Source of the DNA: Bathynomus jamesi
Taxonomy: Eukaryota > Arthropoda > Malacostraca > Isopoda > Cirolanidae
DNA length: 64,000 bases
Reading direction: 5' to 3'
Assembly: GCA_023014485.1 (NCBI GenBank)
Contig: JAJOZX010012052.1
Span: 1-64,000, forward strand
In this document: in pieces, positions 43,856 to 54,995 of the stretch
How the letters are laid out: every line of letters begins with the position of its first letter
Numbering within the stretch: position 1 is the first letter of the stretch
The notes under the pieces: generated by a model
What the model saw: the letters and a program-made list of their open reading frames with translations, nothing else
Database searches by the model: none
Told to the model about the DNA's origin: nothing
Made by a program: the position numbers and the translations under genes

Positions 43856-44822
43856 TATCCTTTGCTGACGATACGGAAATCAGCAAAATTCAGAAATGCA
43901 GAAGAGTAGCAGGCCCAACAGAGAGACGCAAACAGAAATACATATGGTCAGAAGACAAGAACATGAAGTTTAACATAAGAAACTTCAACTCTGAGATGAA
44001 AGAAATGAGGAATTAAAACAGGGACAGCATGTTATACTCCAGTTAGACAGGAATTCAGAGAAGCACGAAAGTAATAGATTAAGAGTTATAATGACCGACG
44101 ATGCGAAATTGAAATACAAAATCAGATAGCGATAAACAATGCAAAAAGAATTACGGGACATGCTAGCAACTAAGAACTTCAAAAGAAGGGACCAGAAAGT
44201 AATGGTTCCCCCACTAAAACACTAATCGTACCAAAACTTGAATACTGCTCAAACGTAACGTCCCCAAGTAAAAAAGAAATTAATAAAATAGAAGAAATTC
44301 AAAGAAATTTCACAGTCAAGGTTGATGGCTGCAAAGAACTCAACCAGTGGGAAAGACTTTGTAAATTGAACCTATATTCATTGGAAAGAAGAACAGAGAT
44401 ACACACACCATAATTTACATGTGAAAAATAATGGAAAAACTTGTACCTAACTCAAAATGAGCCCAATAACCAACTAAACAACAATGGAAAATAGCAAAGG
44501 TAGAATATGTAGTGTTCCCAAACAAAAAGCTAGGCAAGGGACACCCTCAACTCTGAAAAAAAATAGCTACGTCGTCAGGTGACCAAGACTTTTTAACCAG
44601 CTTCCGAAGAACATCAGGAACATCACTAGTATCGAAGTTGAAGTCTTCAAAAGAAGACTAGACGCATGGCTCAGGACGGTACCCGATGAACCAGGATGCC
44701 TGGCTAATTGCGAAAGAGATCGCAAGAAAGCAAATCGCTCCTCTGCCAGGTCAGGACTAGAGGTAGGACCATCAGCTTGACCTTCGTGTGAAGAGAGATC
44801 GACGCATGCAACTGCTACCATA
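43855..44822 (+). pseudogene. LINE E, 5'-truncated: RT catalytic motif to 3' end
   Basis: Starts within RT at ISFADDTEISKIQKC (catalytic FADD), then EDKNMKFN, then after stops LEYCSNVTSPSKKEINKIEE, IQRNFTVKVDGCKELNQWER and LCKLNLYSLERRTEIHTP (thumb/C-terminal region typical of CR1/RTE-like LINEs). It continues into FNQLPKNIRNITSIEVEVFK, RRLDAWLRTVPDEPG and the 3' tail AGCTTGACCTTCGTGTGAAGA. It ends against the mariner terminus at 44823. Its last ~250 bases identify the fragments at 18005, 43003 and 46787-47300 as the same LINE family. Confidence 0.82.
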
Positions 44823-46401
44823 TACATGGTGTTTCACAACCTTCCGCCATACTTTGGGAGGTAAAAAAGGTAATACAACATCGGTGCTATCTCCAACTGT
44901 TGCGGAGCTAGGGGACGTTTTAAGGTGAACGGAAAAAAAATAAACGAGAGTATTACTCTGATGTATTTATTGCTACATTTTATAAGACACACCTTATAAG
45001 TGTTCAAAATATTCGCCTCGGTTTTCAATGCACAGCCTTGCTCGCTCCAAACAAGAATCTACTGCCCACTGAATCAATTCGGGGTGTTCTCGTATGTAAG
45101 CAGCGGCATCCATAGTCCGACGCAAGAGTTCCTCTCTCGTTTGTACTTTGGTCTTGTAGACCATTTCTTTCATAAGGCCCCATACAAAGAAATCTAACGG
45201 CGTTAGGTCCGGAGATCTCGGGGGCCACGATATTGGACCAGCACGACCAATCCAACGATTCCCGTACGCTGATTCAAATAATCCGTAACATGACAACCAA
45301 AATGTGGTGGCGCCCCATCGTGTTGAAAGAACATCCTGCGCCTTGTCTCCAATTCGTTCGTCAGGAAGTTCAGATAAATATCAGCAGTTAATCATTGTTC
45401 CAAATCGAACGGTCCAATCAGCTGATCTCCAATTATACCGCACCAAACATTCACCGAGAATCGATGTTAAAAGTTTCCTTCAACGATACCGTGGGGATTA
45501 TCGGCGGACACATGTGGGAATTTTGTCTACTGTATTATTAATTCCATCCGGAATGAATTGTGCTTCATCACTAAACAGTATGCGATTAAGAATTTGGCGA
45601 TGCATGACCATCCACTGGCAAAATTGAACACGTTTATCGTAATCATCCTGTTGAAGAGCTTGCACACAGTGCAAATGATAGGGATACAAATCCTCATCAT
45701 GTATGTTTCGCTATACACGCGATGTGGATTCACCAATTCGTCTAGAAATCCTTCGAGCACTTGTAGTCGGGCTACGTTGTACTAGGTTCAATATGCGCTC
45801 CTCCACAGCAACGGGCCGTCGTGCTACATGTTCTTGGTTACGTGGAATAACTGTCCCTGTTTCCCTTAATCTCTGGTGTGTGTCATTAAACACTTGCCTG
45901 TTCGGTATTCGGCCGTTCGGAAAACGTCTTCGATATTCCTCAACTGCCGCTCTGGTGTTACCATCAGAAAAAATCCATGAATGAAATAGATATCAGCGTA
46001 TTCAGCGGTGTGAACTGTTGATTCATTTTGATTGTTCACCTGAGTGCAGGGGTTCCCAAATTGGTGGTGTTCCGCGGAACACTTGTATACCGTGAGAAGT
46101 GTTCCGCGGAACACAATTTGGGAACCCCTGCCTTAGTGCAACACAGTTTCTCGTACCACAGATCAGAACCAACTGAAAGAAAAACTGAGGATTAGTAGTG
46201 GTAACTTCGTCAACAGAAACTACCACCAGTGTTACCATCTATCGAGTTACACACAAGTGGGGATTTGTTGTTTGCACGTCTTAAAACGTCCGTGGCTCCG
46301 CAACGGTTGGAAATAGCACCTATGTTATATTAACTGTTTTACTTGATATCACCCCGAAATCACCCCTCCAAAGTATGGCAGACCGGTTGTGAAACACTAT
46401 A
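44823..46401 (-). pseudogene. Full-length DUF4817-type mariner (minus strand), coding frame broken
   Basis: Inverted ends: left TGGTGTTTCACAACCTTCCG, right on the minus strand TAGTGTTTCACAACCGGTC, both followed by CATACTTTGGAGG-like sequence. The minus-strand protein, in pieces, begins AEYADIYFIHGF (about 46000), then RFPNGRIPNRQVFNDTHQRL and VEERILNLVQRSPTTSARRI (HTH, 45711-45893). Further on come QFCQWMVMHRQILNRILFSD (first Asp, about 45570), the DGAPPHF region near 45300-45320, and WPPRSPDLTPLDFFVWGLMK (45170-45230, third Asp). The C-terminus ENRGEYFEHL is at 45000. About 1.58 kb, normal size. At least three frameshifts, plus a hAT MITE insertion at 46047. Confidence 0.88.
46047..46130. 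mobile_element. 84-bp fold-back hAT MITE inserted in the mariner
   Basis: The ends are CAGGGGTTCCCAAATTGG and, on the minus strand, CAGGGGTTCCCAAATTGTG. Inner arms TGTTCCGCGGAACAC are also inverted. Flanked by CCTGAGTG (46039-46046) and CCTTAGTG (46131-46138), an 8-bp hAT target duplication with one difference. The insertion lies close to the transposase start. Confidence 0.85.
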
Positions 46402-46418
46402 TATATATATATATATAC

Positions 46419-46660
46419 CTTGGTAACCTTTGGTTTGCTTCCGCCCGAATTGTTCATTCTGACGAAGGTCAAGCTTTTCACTCCACCTTAGACCTACAGT
46501 TTAACGTGGAATCCGAACCACACCCCACCAGCAGCCCAGCGTCTTAACCACTAGGCTACCTAGAGTACCAATTTATCTACCAACCACTTTCTTTATTGTG
46601 TAGAAGGAAGGATGAACAGCTAGGTTTTGTCGAGTGCCGCCTGCCGTTACCGAGGCCCAT
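46419..46660 (-). repeat. Composite SINE, minus strand, first unit mostly deleted
   Basis: Reading the minus strand: the first unit is cut from GCCTCGG straight to TAACGGCAGGCGGC, missing the A box, anticodon loop and B box. The second unit (CTAGTGGTTAAGACGCTGGG, GGTTCGGATTCC) and the tail AAAAGCTTGACCTTCGTCAG are complete. Flanked by (TA)n. Confidence 0.8.
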
Positions 46661-46662
46661 AT

Positions 46663-46714
46663 ATATATATACGGTATATATATATATATATATTTTTTTT
46701 CTTTTCTTTTCTTT

Positions 46715-46780
<66 letters not shown>
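46663..46780. repeat. (TA)n/(CA)n microsatellite
   Basis: TA, T/C, CA and TA runs in succession. Translations are low complexity. Confidence 0.95.
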
Positions 46781-46781
<1 letters not shown>

Positions 46782-46786
46782 CTTAC

Positions 46787-47300
46787 CTTATGAACCTTAT
46801 GTTGTTTCGTGCGTTGGTCTCTCTTCACACGGAGGTCAAGCTGGTGGCCCCGCCTCTAGGTCTGGCCTGGTGGAGGAGCGAGTTGCTTTCTTGCGCTCTC
46901 CACCGTACATAGCCAGGCACGCCCGGCTCATCTGGTACTGTCCTGAGCCAGGCATCCAGTCTTTTCTTGAAGACTACAACTTTGACCCCCGTTACGTTTC
47001 TGAGGTCCTTAGGAAGCTGGTTGAAGAGTCTTGTCAGGAGGCCAAGACTTTTCAACCAGCTTCCTAAGGACCTCAGAAACGTAACGGGGGTCAAAGTTGA
47101 AGTCTTCAAGAAATGACTGGATGCCTGGCTCAGGACAGTACCAGATGAGCTGGGCGTGCCTGGCTATGTACGGTGGAGAGCGCAAGAAAGCAACTCGCTC
47201 CTTCACCAGGCCAGACCTAGAGGCGGGGTCACCAGCTTGACCTCCGTGTGAAGAGAGACCAACGCACGAAACAACATAAGGTTCATAAGGTAAAGTGTAT
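46787..47300. repeat. Near-perfect palindrome made of two LINE E 3' ends
   Basis: The left arm (46787-47035, minus orientation) and right arm (47040-47300, plus orientation) each carry FNQLPKDLRNVTGVKVVVFK, RLDAWLRTVPDEPGVPGYVR and the AGCTTGACCTCCGTGTGAAG tail. They meet tail-outward at about 47037. The arms differ at only a few positions. TA/CA or TA/GT tracts lie immediately outside both arms. Confidence 0.88.
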
Positions 47301-47322
47301 ATATATATATATTATATATATA

Positions 47323-47369
<47 letters not shown>

Positions 47370-48085
47370 GAAAAGAAAATTTTGGTTAAATCTCAAAACC
47401 TGAATTAAATGTAATTTTAAATGAATTTAAATCTTCGTCAAGAATATAATTTTTTATCCTTTTTTGCATATAAAAGAGCTTTCCTCATTTTCATTCCATT
47501 TACAAATACTTGTTATTTTAGAATTACATCTTCAATATTTTATTTTATAATTGCAAATATAGTTTTAAAACCCTCTCCTGGTGCAAATTAACTTAGCTGT
47601 TTAGGGTGAGGGGGGGCCCTCCCAGTCGACCCATGGAAGGGAACTGGGAGGGACGGGTGCGTAACTAAAACCTTCCTGGTTCTTTCTTAATGTATATACT
47701 AAATAAGGTGTAGATTACCCAAGCCGTTTAGGCGTGTATAAACGAGCATAAAACAGACAGTCAGACAGTAAGCTGGGCATGCGCCGAGTAGTATGGCCGC
47801 AAAATGGAAGAGTGCAAATTGCAAGTTACAATGTTGATCAATGTTGCAAAGGGGGTAGGGGTATTGTAAAGGGTAGAAGGAGTTATGCAAAAAGGGGTGG
47901 GGTAACCCCCCAAGTTGCATGAAGGAGGGAGCTTTGGGGGGAGAGGGAGGATGACCTACCCCTAAAGGGATGACCTGACCTAAACTCTAATTTTGGGGGA
48001 GAAGGTAAACCATCCTTCGCCTGGGACCGCCAGACGCATAATACCCCAGCATCAGCTGGCAGGCAAGCTTTTGGTTTAGAAAATC
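47301..48085. other. Microsatellite and unrecognised sequence; no gene
   Basis: TA and GT runs occupy 47298-47367. Beyond them, 47600-48080 is relatively G-rich (GGGGGGGCCCTCCC, GAGGGAGCTTTGGGGGGAGA). The minus-strand open frames 47920-47699 and 48104-47883 have no recognisable domains. Confidence 0.4.
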
Positions 48086-48250
48086 GGGGGTTGTCAGATA
48101 GCACTAATTTATTTTAATTTTTTATATATGGACGAGTTGCCAGATATTTATTTTAATTTTTTATATATGGAGGGGTTGCCAGATATTTATTTTAATTATT
48201 TATATATGAAGGGGTTGCCAGATAGCACTATTTATTTTATTTATTTATAT
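48086..48250. repeat. Short tandem repeat, ~52-55-bp unit, about 3 copies
   Basis: Unit: GGGGTTGCCAGATA followed by TTTATTTTAATT and TTTATATATG. Copies begin near 48086 (GTTGTCAGATAGC), 48134, 48175 and 48214 with small length differences. Confidence 0.8.
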
Positions 48251-48632
48251 ATTAAAGGCAAGAGAGATACTAACTATACTAAAAAATAAAATGAAAAATT
48301 TTCTTGAACATATTAAATATTATTATTATTCTAGTTTTTTAAAAAGAAATTATGAACAAGTTAATGTATTTTTTAACTCCAACTTTTCTAAACTACGCGA
48401 CGCGAAGAACTGAATTCAGCTGACTACATCATAATGTTTGTGTTTTGCTTTCCAAGTCTGACCTTCCTCTGTTTTCATTCTTATTATAAATAATTTAGTT
48501 CTAAGCAACAGTCTCAGTCACTTTGGAACGTGAACAATTTTGGCTGCCTGCATTCTGTGACGAAATTCTCTGATTTTTCTAAGTGAACAAATGGTCATTC
48601 ATATATACAGTATATATATATACACACAGTAT

Positions 48633-48674
<42 letters not shown>
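48251..48674. other. AT-rich sequence; no gene
   Basis: No protein, RNA or repeat signature apart from the TA tracts at 48605-48674. Confidence 0.4.
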
Positions 48675-48675
<1 letters not shown>

Positions 48676-49387
48676 GAGGAGTGATCAAAAAGTATCGATA
48701 ATTTTATTGCTACGGACAAATTAATGCAAATAAGAAATAACCGTTTACATATGTGAGTCTTCCTGCTCTCTGGCGTCTACAGTCTGAAGCAAAATCTGCT
48801 ACCATGAGTCAGTAGTTGGTTGGAGCGATTAAAAGGAGGGTGTGTTTTTTCAGTACGTATAAATTTCTGAAATGGAACAACGTGCGTTCGGAGACGAACG
48901 AAATTATTAAAACAGCTTTTGGAAATGATGTTCTCAGTGTAGCTAACGTTTACAAATGGCACAAAAAGTTAAAAAAATGGAGAAACATCGCTTGAAGACA
49001 AGGAACGCAGTGGCAGCCCTTCCACTTCTCGTACGGATGAAAATGTCCAATAGATTCGATTTCTGGTACGAGCAAATGTTTCTCTATTTTCAAACTTTTT
49101 GTGTCATTTGTAAACGTTAGCTACACTGAGAGCATCATTTCCAAAAGCTGTTTTAATCATTTTGTTCGTCTCCGAACGCGCATTGTTCCATTTCAGATAT
49201 TTATACGTACTGCAAAAACACACCCTCCTTTTAAGCGCTCAACCAACTACTGACTCATGGTAGCAGATTTTGCTTCAGACTGCAGACGCCAGAGGGCAAG
49301 AAGACTCACATATTGTAAACGGTTATTTCTTATTTGCATTCATTTGTCCATAGCAATAAAATTATCGATACTTTTTAATCACTCCTC
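48675..49387. mobile_element. Fold-back mariner made of two inverted 5' ends
   Basis: The ends are CGAGGAGTGATCAAAAAGTA and, on the minus strand, AGAGGAGTGATTAAAAAGTA. Arms 48675-48976 and 49098-49387 are inverted copies of the same 5' region. Read on + from about 48870, MEQRAFGDERN-like, FGNDVLSVANVYKWHKKLK and (frame-shifted) GETSLEDKERSGSPSTSRTD give a mariner N-terminal helix-turn-helix. The catalytic domain is absent. The ~120-base centre extends the left arm into the linker (TRTDENVQ.IRFLVRANV). Confidence 0.85.
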
Positions 49388-49390
49388 TGT

Positions 49391-49391
49391 G

Positions 49392-49471
<80 letters not shown>
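49391..49471. repeat. (TA)n(GT)n microsatellite
   Basis: TA runs followed by GT run. Confidence 0.95.
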
Positions 49472-49539
49472 AAAAATGAACAATGAATAATTCCTATATT
49501 CTTGTGTATTTATTCTTACTTCTTACTTCAGCTCCCAGG

Positions 49540-50935
49540 AGGCTAGTTAGCCTGTCAGTGGAGCCAGCCTCCTTCGCCACTCCGCCCTGTCCAGCAGCAC
49601 TCCCGTTTCCCCGAGCTCTTGCATGCTGGGCAAGTCGTATCTTCGCAAGCTCTCCACCACTTCGTCCCTCCCTCTCCTTCTCGGTCTCCCCCGCAGTCTT
49701 CTGCCATCCCCCTGGTCTTCACTCCAGCACCTCTTCGCAGTTCTCCCCTCCTCCTTTCTCTCCAGGTGGCCCAAGCATCTCAATTTGGCAGCGTCGATTT
49801 TTCTCAAAATCGGCGTTACTTCCACATTGGCTCTTATTTCTTCATTTCTTATCCTATCTCTTCGCTTCTTTCTCAGAATAGTCCTCAGCGGTCTTATTCC
49901 TGCCGCCTGAATTCTACTTCGATCCGCCATGCTCATTTTCCAGTGTTCCGACCCATAAATCAGTATTGGTGTTAAAAATGTTTCGAAGATTATTTTCTTA
50001 GTCCCAAGAGGCATATGTTCATCTCTCAGTAGCGGGTATAACATCCCGACAGTTTTACTAAACTTTGCAATTCTTTCAGTTATTTCTTGCATATTATCAC
50101 TTTCTTTAATAAACATACTCCCTAAATATTTAAATTTTTCAACATTTCTTATTTCCTTATCTTCTATTTGAACTCCAAATTCTCCTTCTCTTCGACATGC
50201 ACTTAATATTTTTGTCTTTTCTACATTCATTTCCATTTCCACTTCCTTCAAACATTCATTCCAATCAATTAAAGCTTGTTCTATATCTTCCCTCTCTGTC
50301 GTCCAGGATGCTATGTCATCCGCATATGCCATTATTCCATTATTATTATTCATTTCATGACGTCGCTTGAAACTTGCAATGACTGTTTCCACGTAGGCTA
50401 TAAACAGGAGTGGTGATATAAAACTGCCCTGCTTTACCCTGTTCTAACTTCAAACCACTTATCATTTTTGTGTCCAGTCCTTACTTTGCATTCGCTAACT
50501 TGATACAAACTTTTCAAAGCCCTAAGAAGTGTCCCCTTTACCCCATAAATCTCCTCCAAACATCTCCACATTCTTCCTCTGAGCACTGTATGGAATGTTT
50601 TTTTAAGATCTATGAATATTACATAGATGTTAGTATTAAATTCCCATGCCTTTTCTATAAAAGAACTGAGGCCAAAAATAAGATCTACCTACCTCTATCT
50701 TTCGGATAACCATGCTGTTCCTCTCCCAACCTTGCTTCAATTATTTGCCTTGCTCTTTTTTCTATTATTCTTTCATAAAGTTTTGTTAATATGATTAATA
50801 AGCGATATTCCCCTATAATTCTCACATCTACCTGAATCACCCTTTCCTTTATATATTGGAACGATGATTGTTTTTCCCCAATCATCGGGGACTTGACCTT
50901 CTCTCCAATATTTATTCAAAGTTCCGTGTATTTAT
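49540..50935 (-). pseudogene. RTE-like LINE (LINE C), 3' two-thirds of RT and C-terminus
   Basis: The minus strand from about 50890 reads WGKTIIVPIYKGKGDSGRCE, NYRGISLIN (fingers motif) and EEQHGYPKDRGR, then stops and frame changes to 50400. An intact 281-residue frame follows (50392-49547). It begins METVIASFKRRHEMNNNNG, then MAYADDIASW (catalytic YADD), MNVEKTKIL, NVEKFKYLGSMF, TPILIYGSEHWKMS, RCLGHLERKEEG and an Arg-rich RGRPRRRGRD. These are hallmarks of RTE-type endonuclease/RT LINEs. The end of the frame (DRAEWRRRLAPL) is the usual C-terminus. 5'-truncated: the endonuclease is missing. Pyrimidine-rich plus-strand open frames at 49483-49910 are its antisense. Confidence 0.85.
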
Positions 50936-51024
50936 ATAATCTTTATATAAATCCTTATATTTATATAATCCTTCTATTCATTACATTCATACAGTACTTA
51001 TATTTATAATCGTTTATTCAAATA

Positions 51025-51092
51025 TTAATTTTTACATGAGGACCAAAATCGCCAAACGCGAGTTTGGATAAAATTTTGATTTGCTTCTTATT
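51025..51092 (+). repeat. Fragment related to the LTR at 52822/57267
   Basis: TTTTTACATGAGGACCAAAATCGCC and GTTTGGATAAAATTTTGAT match the outer end of the LTR-like repeats (minus strand TTTTTACATGAGGAGCCAAAG, GATTTTGGATAAAAATTTT). A short solo-LTR remnant. Confidence 0.6.
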
Positions 51093-51586
51093 TTTGCCAA
51101 ATAAATTGGTGAATTATTTCTTTTGACCTTAATCATTTTTTTAGAGTTAGCTTAATAATGAAACCTGATCAAATTTTGCAATATTAATTTTTTGTATACA
51201 TTCTCTCTTCGTTATAAAAGATAAAGTCATCTCTTGCCTAAACGTTTAATTGTGAATCTTAAGCATTTAATTTTTTGCTCATATGCATGATTAGTTAACT
51301 CGGCAGATCAGGATAACATCAGATCTGTCAATTCACGGTTTAAGATAAAAATATGGCTTCATCTTCAAATATCTTGTTTATCTGTTTAGACGCTGCCACA
51401 GCTAAAAAATTTACCTTGTCTTCAAACATTGTGCAAAAATAATGCATCCTATAGAGAATAGAAACTAAAAAAGTCAACATTAAATAATAATGATAAAAAA
51501 ATTTCGGTATATAACCCAAAATTTCTCCCATGTTTATCCTGACTATTCTGACTAGACTGATCTAACTTAGAGGCTGAGCATTACCT
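51093..51586. other. AT-rich sequence; no gene
   Basis: No recognised feature; the minus-strand frame 51531-51340 has no motif. Confidence 0.4.
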
Positions 51587-51907
51587 GTAACATTTTAGCA
51601 GTAAATTACCGTAACAAAAAGTCTTTAACTTCTCCTTCGAGCCTTGCTTTCTTCAGAGAACTTAGTCTTAAATAGAGAAAAATCATTTCCCGATCTGTTA
51701 CAGGAAGAATCGGGAACCTTCAGATAATTTAATCAGCTTCACAGAATCCTCCGATCCACTACAAGAAGAAATCGGAGAGTAGTATAGAAGAAAACTACTG
51801 CGATTCCCTATACGGTACCAGCTAATCAAGAGTAACAAATCCGTTGCTGCCACCTAACCAGAACCCCCGTCAACTCCGAACCGACCAAGGCCATAGACAG
51901 AGTGGTT

Positions 51908-51982
<75 letters not shown>

Positions 51983-52600
51983 CTCGGTGGTGTAGTGGTT
52001 AGCGTCGCTCGCCACGAATCCATCGGCCCCGGGATCGAGACCCGGTGATGGCAGCCGGCGCGCAGCAAAACTCAGCTGTTCTTCCTCTCCCCCTGGGGGC
52101 CTAGTGGTTAAGACTCTGGGCTGTTGGTGGAACGTGGTTCCTGATTCAATGTTAAACTGTAGGTCTAAGATGGAGTGAAAAGATAGACCTTCATCAGAAT
52201 GAACAATGCGGGCGGAAGCTAACCACAGGTGTGTGTGTGTGTGTGCATGTTAACTCCTCCGTCTATGGCCCTGGGTTGGTTCGAATCGACAGGGGTTCTG
52301 GTTAGGAGGCAGCAACGGATATTTCTCGCGATAGTTTTTCTTCTATAACATTCTAATTTTTTTTCTCTCGCTATTCGGTCGACAGACTGTTAATTCTTCT
52401 CTTTCTATGCCACTGGGTGGGTGCGGAGGATTCCGTGGAAACTTACTAAATTCTCTGAAGATTCCCTGATTCTTCTTATAACGTATCGGGAAATTATTTT
52501 TCACTATTGACTGAGTTTTCGGATGAGAGCACGGCTCGAAGGAAAAGATAAAAACCTTTCTTTTACTGTAATTTACTTCTAAAAATGTACAGGTAGTGGT
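51587..52600. repeat. Old inverted repeat around a SINE and microsatellites
   Basis: Arms 51587-51912 and 52243-52600 are inverted relative to each other. Landmarks: CATTTTAGCAGTAAATTAC, AATCATTTCCCGATCTGTTA, GAATCCTCCGATCC, ATCCGTTGCTGCCACCTAAC and CAGAACCCCCGTC. They are diverged by many substitutions and indels. Between them lie a (TA)n tract (51909-51978), a composite SINE (51979-52230) and a (GT)n tract. Function unknown; most likely an old fold-back element. Confidence 0.75.
51979..52230 (+). repeat. Composite SINE
   Basis: The first unit is complete (GCGCCTCGGTGGTGTAGTGG; B-box-like CCCGGGATCGAGACCC). The second unit is shortened at its start (CCTAGTGGTTAAGACTCTGG; GGTTCCTGATTC). The tail AAAAGATAGACCTTCATCAG has drifted. 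Confidence 0.82.
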
Positions 52601-52821
52601 CTGAATTTACAGGGTTAGAAGTTCGACCTCTTTCGACCATGGCTCAGGCCGGAATCTAAAAAATTAAGGAGGCAAGGGGCCTCTGCCCCCTCCTCGCTGA
52701 GAGGCTGCTAACAAGGGAGTGAAGTCGAAGTAAAAGTTAATCATTATTTTACAATTACATGCTATATACAGTATATTATCTAAATTTTGGGGGAGTGCAG
52801 TTTGAAGGTTAAGTTTACCCC

Positions 52822-54133
52822 CTTTAAACACATAAGATTTTTGAAAGATTCCAAATAAAAATTTAAAAAAAAATGATCGTATTTTCGCCGAGTATACATT
52901 TCTAAAGGCGACATAATTTCGGAGTAGTACATGAGTACAATTTAAGTACATTACTGAGTACATTTTAATTTTGGTTTATTACAATTATGATTACGATTAT
53001 GGATTAATTCACATTTCACTTAGTATCGTTAATCACAATTCCATTTAAAGTACATTATTACATTATATATTAAATTATTATCATTAATTACAGTTTCATT
53101 AAAGTACATTACATCAATTACATTATTAAGTACATTAGTCACTTACAATTCTTTCAGTGTTTTATATTTATAATGGTTATTAGTACAACACGAAGTACAT
53201 GGGCACATACGATATGTATTTATATACAACATAATATGTTATAATATGTTATAATTTGAATCAGAGGAACAGGAGGTTTCACGTTTTCATATGTTCGATT
53301 TTGCTGTGATCATCGAATTGCGTACACTTGCATAAGCGTTTTCGAGTTCAATGCGGGAGGTGAAATAATTAAAATAAAAAGTAAAAAATAAAAAAATAAT
53401 ACATGAGAACGTATTTGGACGACTTTGAACGAACAGGTACGAATGCCTAACGTTTTGTACACATATCGGTACGTAACACAATAGGTTTTGTGCGTAATAT
53501 AGACACGAGTGAGTATGGACTGATAGGTTGATAGGGCATAAGTAGACAATAGGTAGATGAATGAATAAGTAATAAAATTAACAAAAGATAAAGGTCAAGA
53601 AAGGACATGGATGTATGAACGAACAACATTTACATAATGACGTATAGAGTGTAAAGGTTTTTATTATTATGTTAAAGAATTTACCATACATTGAATACGG
53701 AAGATGTCCAAATACTAAACACGTGATTCAATGTTCAAGGTATGGAAACCGTGAAGGAAATTTAAGTTATTTTATGACGTCATAGTGTATAAGTCATTAT
53801 TGGGAGGATTTAAAAGAAACGAATTAGAGACAAAGAGTGGGTATTAAGGACTAAGAAGTACAACTATGGGTTCCAATCCTGTTATATGCAATGTGTATGC
53901 ATAATCTAGGGACGAGGGTGAGATGCAAGACAACCATAATTAATTATAATAAATTCTATAACAAATGAAAAATGAAAAAATGGATACGACTAAACCATAG
54001 AAATGGTAGATCGTAGGGTTGTGACACAAACAAAAATAGAAAGCAACAAATAAATTTTTAACCAAAATCGCCTCAGGCGACTTTCGCTCCTCATGTAAAA
54101 ATGAATATGGATTATTCATTGTTCATTTTTCCA
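52822..54133 (-). repeat. LTR-like direct repeat A (3' LTR if minus orientation is right)
   Basis: About 1.31 kb, nearly identical to 57267-58593. Read on the minus strand it begins TGGAAAAATGAACAATGAAT and ends CTTATGTGTTTAAAG. On the plus strand, CTCTCCCCTTTAAAA lies just inside the element next to this repeat, i.e. a minus-strand polypurine tract TTTTAAAGGGGAGAG abutting the 3' LTR. Open frames shared by both repeats are incidental. Confidence 0.75.
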
Positions 54134-54959
54134 GTGCTCTCCCCTTTAAAATTATATTAAAACAATAATATAATATAATACAATTGAGAAAATAACGTCC
54201 GAACGAATTCAAATTAGAGGATGACGAATTTTTCTTCACAATACAAATTTTATACAGAACAAGTGAGTGCGGGTGGTTGAGTACAATGCAGAGTAATCAA
54301 ATTTTTAACATGACACTTGCTTAGAGAGTTATTATGAAATATAGAAAATTCAAAGATTAATATTTTAATTTATGCAAACAGAATAAAATGATTAATACGT
54401 TAATTTAGACAAACAATGATATTATTAAATTTTACAAATATTTAGTTATCATGATTGTACAGGTAATAAACTAATTTTATTGACTAGGGTAGGTAAAAAA
54501 TCGAATTACGTAATGGATGATGTATAGACCTGTGGTCCAGTGTGTATTTGTGTGTACTAGGTACAGAGTGTAGTGGTTGGTGATATGTTCAAATGGGGAA
54601 AAGGGATTTATTGTTGAAGTTATACGTAAATGCGCATACGTATATATACGTGTACGTAGAACATGAGTATTGAGTATGTGGATTATGAGAGTAATTGGCT
54701 CATCCCGTGAAGGACTAGATCATTAGTGGTCATTGGTGGATTAGGATATATCTCTATATATAGATATATATACTTTAAGGAACAGATTAGCTTTGGTTAA
54801 AATAACTTAATAAATGCATAGCAAAAATTAATATATAGTAAGCAAAAATGATTAAGATTAAATTACATAGTTAGCACTTACACGCAATGAAATAGTTTAT
54901 TGTGAAATCCAATAATTTTAGTGTAAGGTTTGTATATATAGTATATATAGTGGGCATAC

Positions 54960-54995
<36 letters not shown>

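Noticed and set aside
48086..48250. CRISPR-like array
   Set aside because: Tandem units without distinct spacers, in a eukaryotic transposon-rich context.
49483..49910. Three overlapping plus-strand frames rich in Ser and Pro
   Set aside because: They are antisense to the well-supported RTE-like reverse transcriptase C-terminus.
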